Below are positions 6,768-8,478 of a stretch of 8,478 nt of DNA, piece by piece. Below the pieces are notes generated by a model. That model saw only the letters and a list, made by a program, of their open reading frames with translations, did no database searches and had not been told where the DNA came from. The stretch spans positions 1 to 8,478 of the forward strand of contig DPWT01000224.1 of the NCBI GenBank assembly GCA_003527555.1, in the 5' to 3' direction. Each line of letters begins with the position of its first letter. Position 1 is the first letter of the stretch. The translations under genes were made by a program, and so were the position numbers. Source of the stretch: Verrucomicrobiales bacterium. GTDB taxonomy: Bacteria > Verrucomicrobiota > Verrucomicrobiia > Verrucomicrobiales > Akkermansiaceae.

Positions 6768-7979
6768 ATGGCAACACTCACACTGAATAGTATTGACGAA
6801 GTTATCTCCGATATCGCTGCTGGAAAAATGGTAATCGTCGTCGATGATCCAAGCCGTGAAAATGAGGCAGACCTAGTTGCTGCAGCCTCTAAGGTAACTC
6901 CAGAAATGGTTGCATTTATGGCCAATCACGGACGTGGTTTAATCTGTGCTCCTATAACTGGTGAACGTGCAGAGGAATTAGAACTCCCACCAATGACACC
7001 CCGTAATGCAGAATCACAAAAAACTGCATTTACCGTTTCTGTCGATGCTGCAGAAAACATCTCCACAGGCATTTCTGCAGCAGATAGAGCAATAGCTATC
7101 AAACTGTTAGCAGATCCCAGCAAAGGCGCCAAGTCTCTGGTCCAGCCTGGCCATATCTTTCCGCTTCAAGCCGTAGCTGGCGGAGTTTTACGTAGGGCTG
7201 GACATACCGAAGCGGCGGTTGATTTGGCCAACCTAGCCGGCCTACCCAAGGCAGGTGTCATTTGTGAAATTATTAACGATGACGGAACAATGGCTCGCGC
7301 AGGATCACTGGGTGATTACCAACAAACCCACAAGTTAAAAGCATGTAGCATTGCAGACCTGATCGAATACCGCCGACACTCTGAAAAACTCATCACCCGC
7401 GGTGAAACAATTGCTATGCCCACCGACTACGGTGAGTTCCAATGCCACCTCTACTACGTAGATAACCCCACCGCCAGCAGCGGCAGCCATCACCTTGCAC
7501 TCACTCGGGGTGAAATATCAGGGGAAACAGATACACTTGTTCGTGTGCACTCTGAATGCCTCACAGGAGATGTTTTTCATTCGCAGCGATGCGATTGCGG
7601 TAGCCAGCTTGATTCAGCACTCAAACAAATCTCCGAACAAGATGGTGTGCTTCTCTACTTACGACAAGAAGGACGAGGTATTGGACTACCGGCGAAGATC
7701 CACGCTTACAAACTGCAAGAGCAAGGTTTCGATACCATCGAAGCCAACGAAAAACTCGGCTATCCGTCAGATTTGCGTGACTATGGTGTGGGGGCACAAA
7801 TCCTCCACGACCTAGGAGTGAGAAAGATCAAACTTCTTACCAACAATCCGAAAAAAGTCATAGGTCTGGAAGGCTACAAACTGGAAATCGTTGAACAAAT
7901 ACCATTGAGTATTCCCGCCAACCCTCACAACGAGAAGTATCTCGATACGAAAAAGAATCGTATGGGTCACACGCTATAA
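6768..7979 (+). CDS. ribBA: Bifunctional 3,4-dihydroxy-2-butanone-4-phosphate synthase / GTP cyclohydrolase II
   Basis: Supplies both precursors of riboflavin: the four-carbon unit from ribulose 5-phosphate (RibB half) and the diaminopyrimidine from GTP (RibA half). The RibB half, about 1-205, shows DDPSRENEADL at 26-36, TGISAADRA at 100-108 and PGHIFPL with GGVLRRAGHTEAAVDLA at 127-154. The RibA half, about 206-403, has the zinc cysteines Cys264, Cys275 and Cys277 (C-x10-C-x-C), RQEGRGIGL at 299-307, Tyr314, SDLRDYGVGAQIL at 334-346 with the probable nucleophile Arg337, TNNPKK at 358-363 and the closing NEKYLDTKKNRMGH. All key residues of both halves are present, so both activities are expected. 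The length of 403 aa is normal for the fusion. ATG 6768 lies 12 bp after mscS. No FMN riboswitch and no other rib gene is in the window. Confidence 0.97.
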   Translation: MATLTLNSIDEVISDIAAGKMVIVVDDPSRENEADLVAAASKVTPEMVAFMANHGRGLICAPITGERAEELELPPMTPRNAESQKTAFTVSVDAAENISTGISAADRAIAIKLLADPSKGAKSLVQPGHIFPLQAVAGGVLRRAGHTEAAVDLANLAGLPKAGVICEIINDDGTMARAGSLGDYQQTHKLKACSIADLIEYRRHSEKLITRGETIAMPTDYGEFQCHLYYVDNPTASSGSHHLALTRGEISGETDTLVRVHSECLTGDVFHSQRCDCGSQLDSALKQISEQDGVLLYLRQEGRGIGLPAKIHAYKLQEQGFDTIEANEKLGYPSDLRDYGVGAQILHDLGVRKIKLLTNNPKKVIGLEGYKLEIVEQIPLSIPANPHNEKYLDTKKNRMGHTL

Positions 7980-8106
7980 TCACATGAGTTCGGTGCCCAC
8001 AACTTTTGCGCATTTGGTCAGCACAAGTGTTGCGTTATGCTCCTCATTCTGAATTGTATAAGCGCAGCCCAACCAAAGGCACGCACCTCTTCTGCCAAGC
8101 ATTACC
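7980..8106. other. Convergent intergenic region, no clear terminator
   Basis: This 127-bp gap lies between two convergent genes. TGCGTTAT at 8031-8038 can pair with ATAAGCGCA at 8058-8066 with one bulged base around a 19-nt loop, but no T-run follows on either strand, so it is not a convincing terminator. A 22-codon + strand frame starts at ATG 7984, with no recognisable features. Short frames on both strands here have unlikely composition and are not called as genes. Confidence 0.4.
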
Positions 8107-8478
8107 TCAATCGATTTTGATAAACGGGGGGATTGAACAACCGATAAAATCAGCAATCGCTCGCAGCAGCACAGCTTCGTGGTTTCCAATTTCACCATCT
8201 TTTATCACAGCATGTCCACACATTCGAAGCAGCTGTTGTTTCACAAGAGGTGTGGCGTGGTTATATTTAACCAGAGCTGGTATGATTTGCTCTAAGCCAC
8301 ATACCTCTTCTGGTAGTATCTGTTGGTGCCAGAGCAGCTCGACGGTAGCTGCTTTGTAAGCATCGAGCGCGTAATCCTTTCCGCTGAGCAGAGCAAGCGA
8401 TGAGATCAAAACATTGGCTTCGCATTCTAACGATAACAATTTGTGAAACTTAATTCTAGGTTGTATCTGCCTACGAAA
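8107..8478 (-). CDS. C-terminal part of a protein with a TerB-like tail, possibly an M48 metallopeptidase
   Basis: The frame is open from the right edge to TGA at 8107-8109, giving 123 residues of a C-terminus. A TTG near 8439 could be read as a start, but the frame continues beyond it to the edge without a stop, so the gene is treated as partial. It is mostly helical. The segment LVKQQLLRMCGHAVIKDGEIGNHEAVLLRAIADFIGCSIPPFI contains a helix, a DG-x-I acidic turn, then E-A-x-LLRAIAD and a C-x-(I/M)-PP ending. From memory, this matches the accessory C-terminal region of some membrane-bound M48 metallopeptidases, a TerB-like fold. The HExxH catalytic motif would lie outside the window, so the identity cannot be confirmed. 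The gene converges on ribBA. Confidence 0.6.
   Translation of the reverse strand, partial: FRRQIQPRIKFHKLLSLECEANVLISSLALLSGKDYALDAYKAATVELLWHQQILPEEVCGLEQIIPALVKYNHATPLVKQQLLRMCGHAVIKDGEIGNHEAVLLRAIADFIGCSIPPFIKID

Noticed and set aside
7995..8040. attC-like ending (GCGTTATGC) with a GCCCAC-AAC upstream, suggesting an integron site
   Set aside because: The two ends do not pair as an attC site requires, and there is no integrase or gene cassette nearby.
7980..8198. A 72-codon - strand frame in the gap after ribBA
   Set aside because: It overlaps the end of the right-edge gene in another frame, has Cys-rich unlikely composition and no family resemblance.
8006..8359. A 117-codon + strand frame opposite the right-edge gene
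   Set aside because: Its Cys/Ser/Trp-rich composition is typical of antisense translation. It overlaps the better-supported - strand frame, which has a helical, family-like tail.
1..8478. Search for CRISPR arrays, tRNAs, insertion sequences, phage or defence genes
   Set aside because: I saw no spaced direct repeats, no tRNA-like cloverleaf, no transposase or integrase motifs and no toxin-antitoxin pair. The window is explained by housekeeping and envelope genes.

Overview
This is a stretch of ordinary bacterial chromosome dominated by conserved housekeeping genes. Base composition is near balanced by eye. The phosphatidylserine decarboxylase is of the chlamydial/type II kind, and none of the starts has a recognisable Shine-Dalgarno sequence. 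Both features fit the Planctomycetes-Verrucomicrobia-Chlamydiae group, most likely a Verrucomicrobiota member, but this placement is inference without a database search.

Layout, left to right on the + strand unless stated. (1) The last 52 codons of an unknown gene, with a possible AP2-like DNA-binding end, closed by a strong intrinsic terminator. (2) psd, phosphatidylserine decarboxylase. (3) thiL, thiamine-monophosphate kinase, on the - strand and convergent with psd. (4) A 67-bp divergent intergenic region, then a large secreted TPR-repeat protein that apparently starts at TTG. (5) coaD, phosphopantetheine adenylyltransferase, 7 bp after the TPR stop. (6) A 101-bp gap bounded by an exact 8-bp inverted repeat whose right arm touches the next start codon. 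(7) A multi-membrane-helix MscS-type mechanosensitive channel. (8) ribBA, the bifunctional riboflavin-precursor enzyme, 12 bp after the channel stop. (9) On the - strand and running in from the right edge, the C-terminal 123 residues of a protein whose tail resembles the TerB-like end of some M48 metallopeptidases.

The genes do not form one pathway. Three of them (thiL, coaD, ribBA) make the cofactors thiamine diphosphate, coenzyme A and flavins. psd makes phosphatidylethanolamine, and the TPR protein and the channel belong to the cell envelope. TPR-coaD and mscS-ribBA look like two co-transcribed pairs. I see no mobile element, CRISPR array, RNA gene, phage gene or defence system. The least explained parts are the TPR protein, the structured gap before the channel gene, and the two edge fragments.
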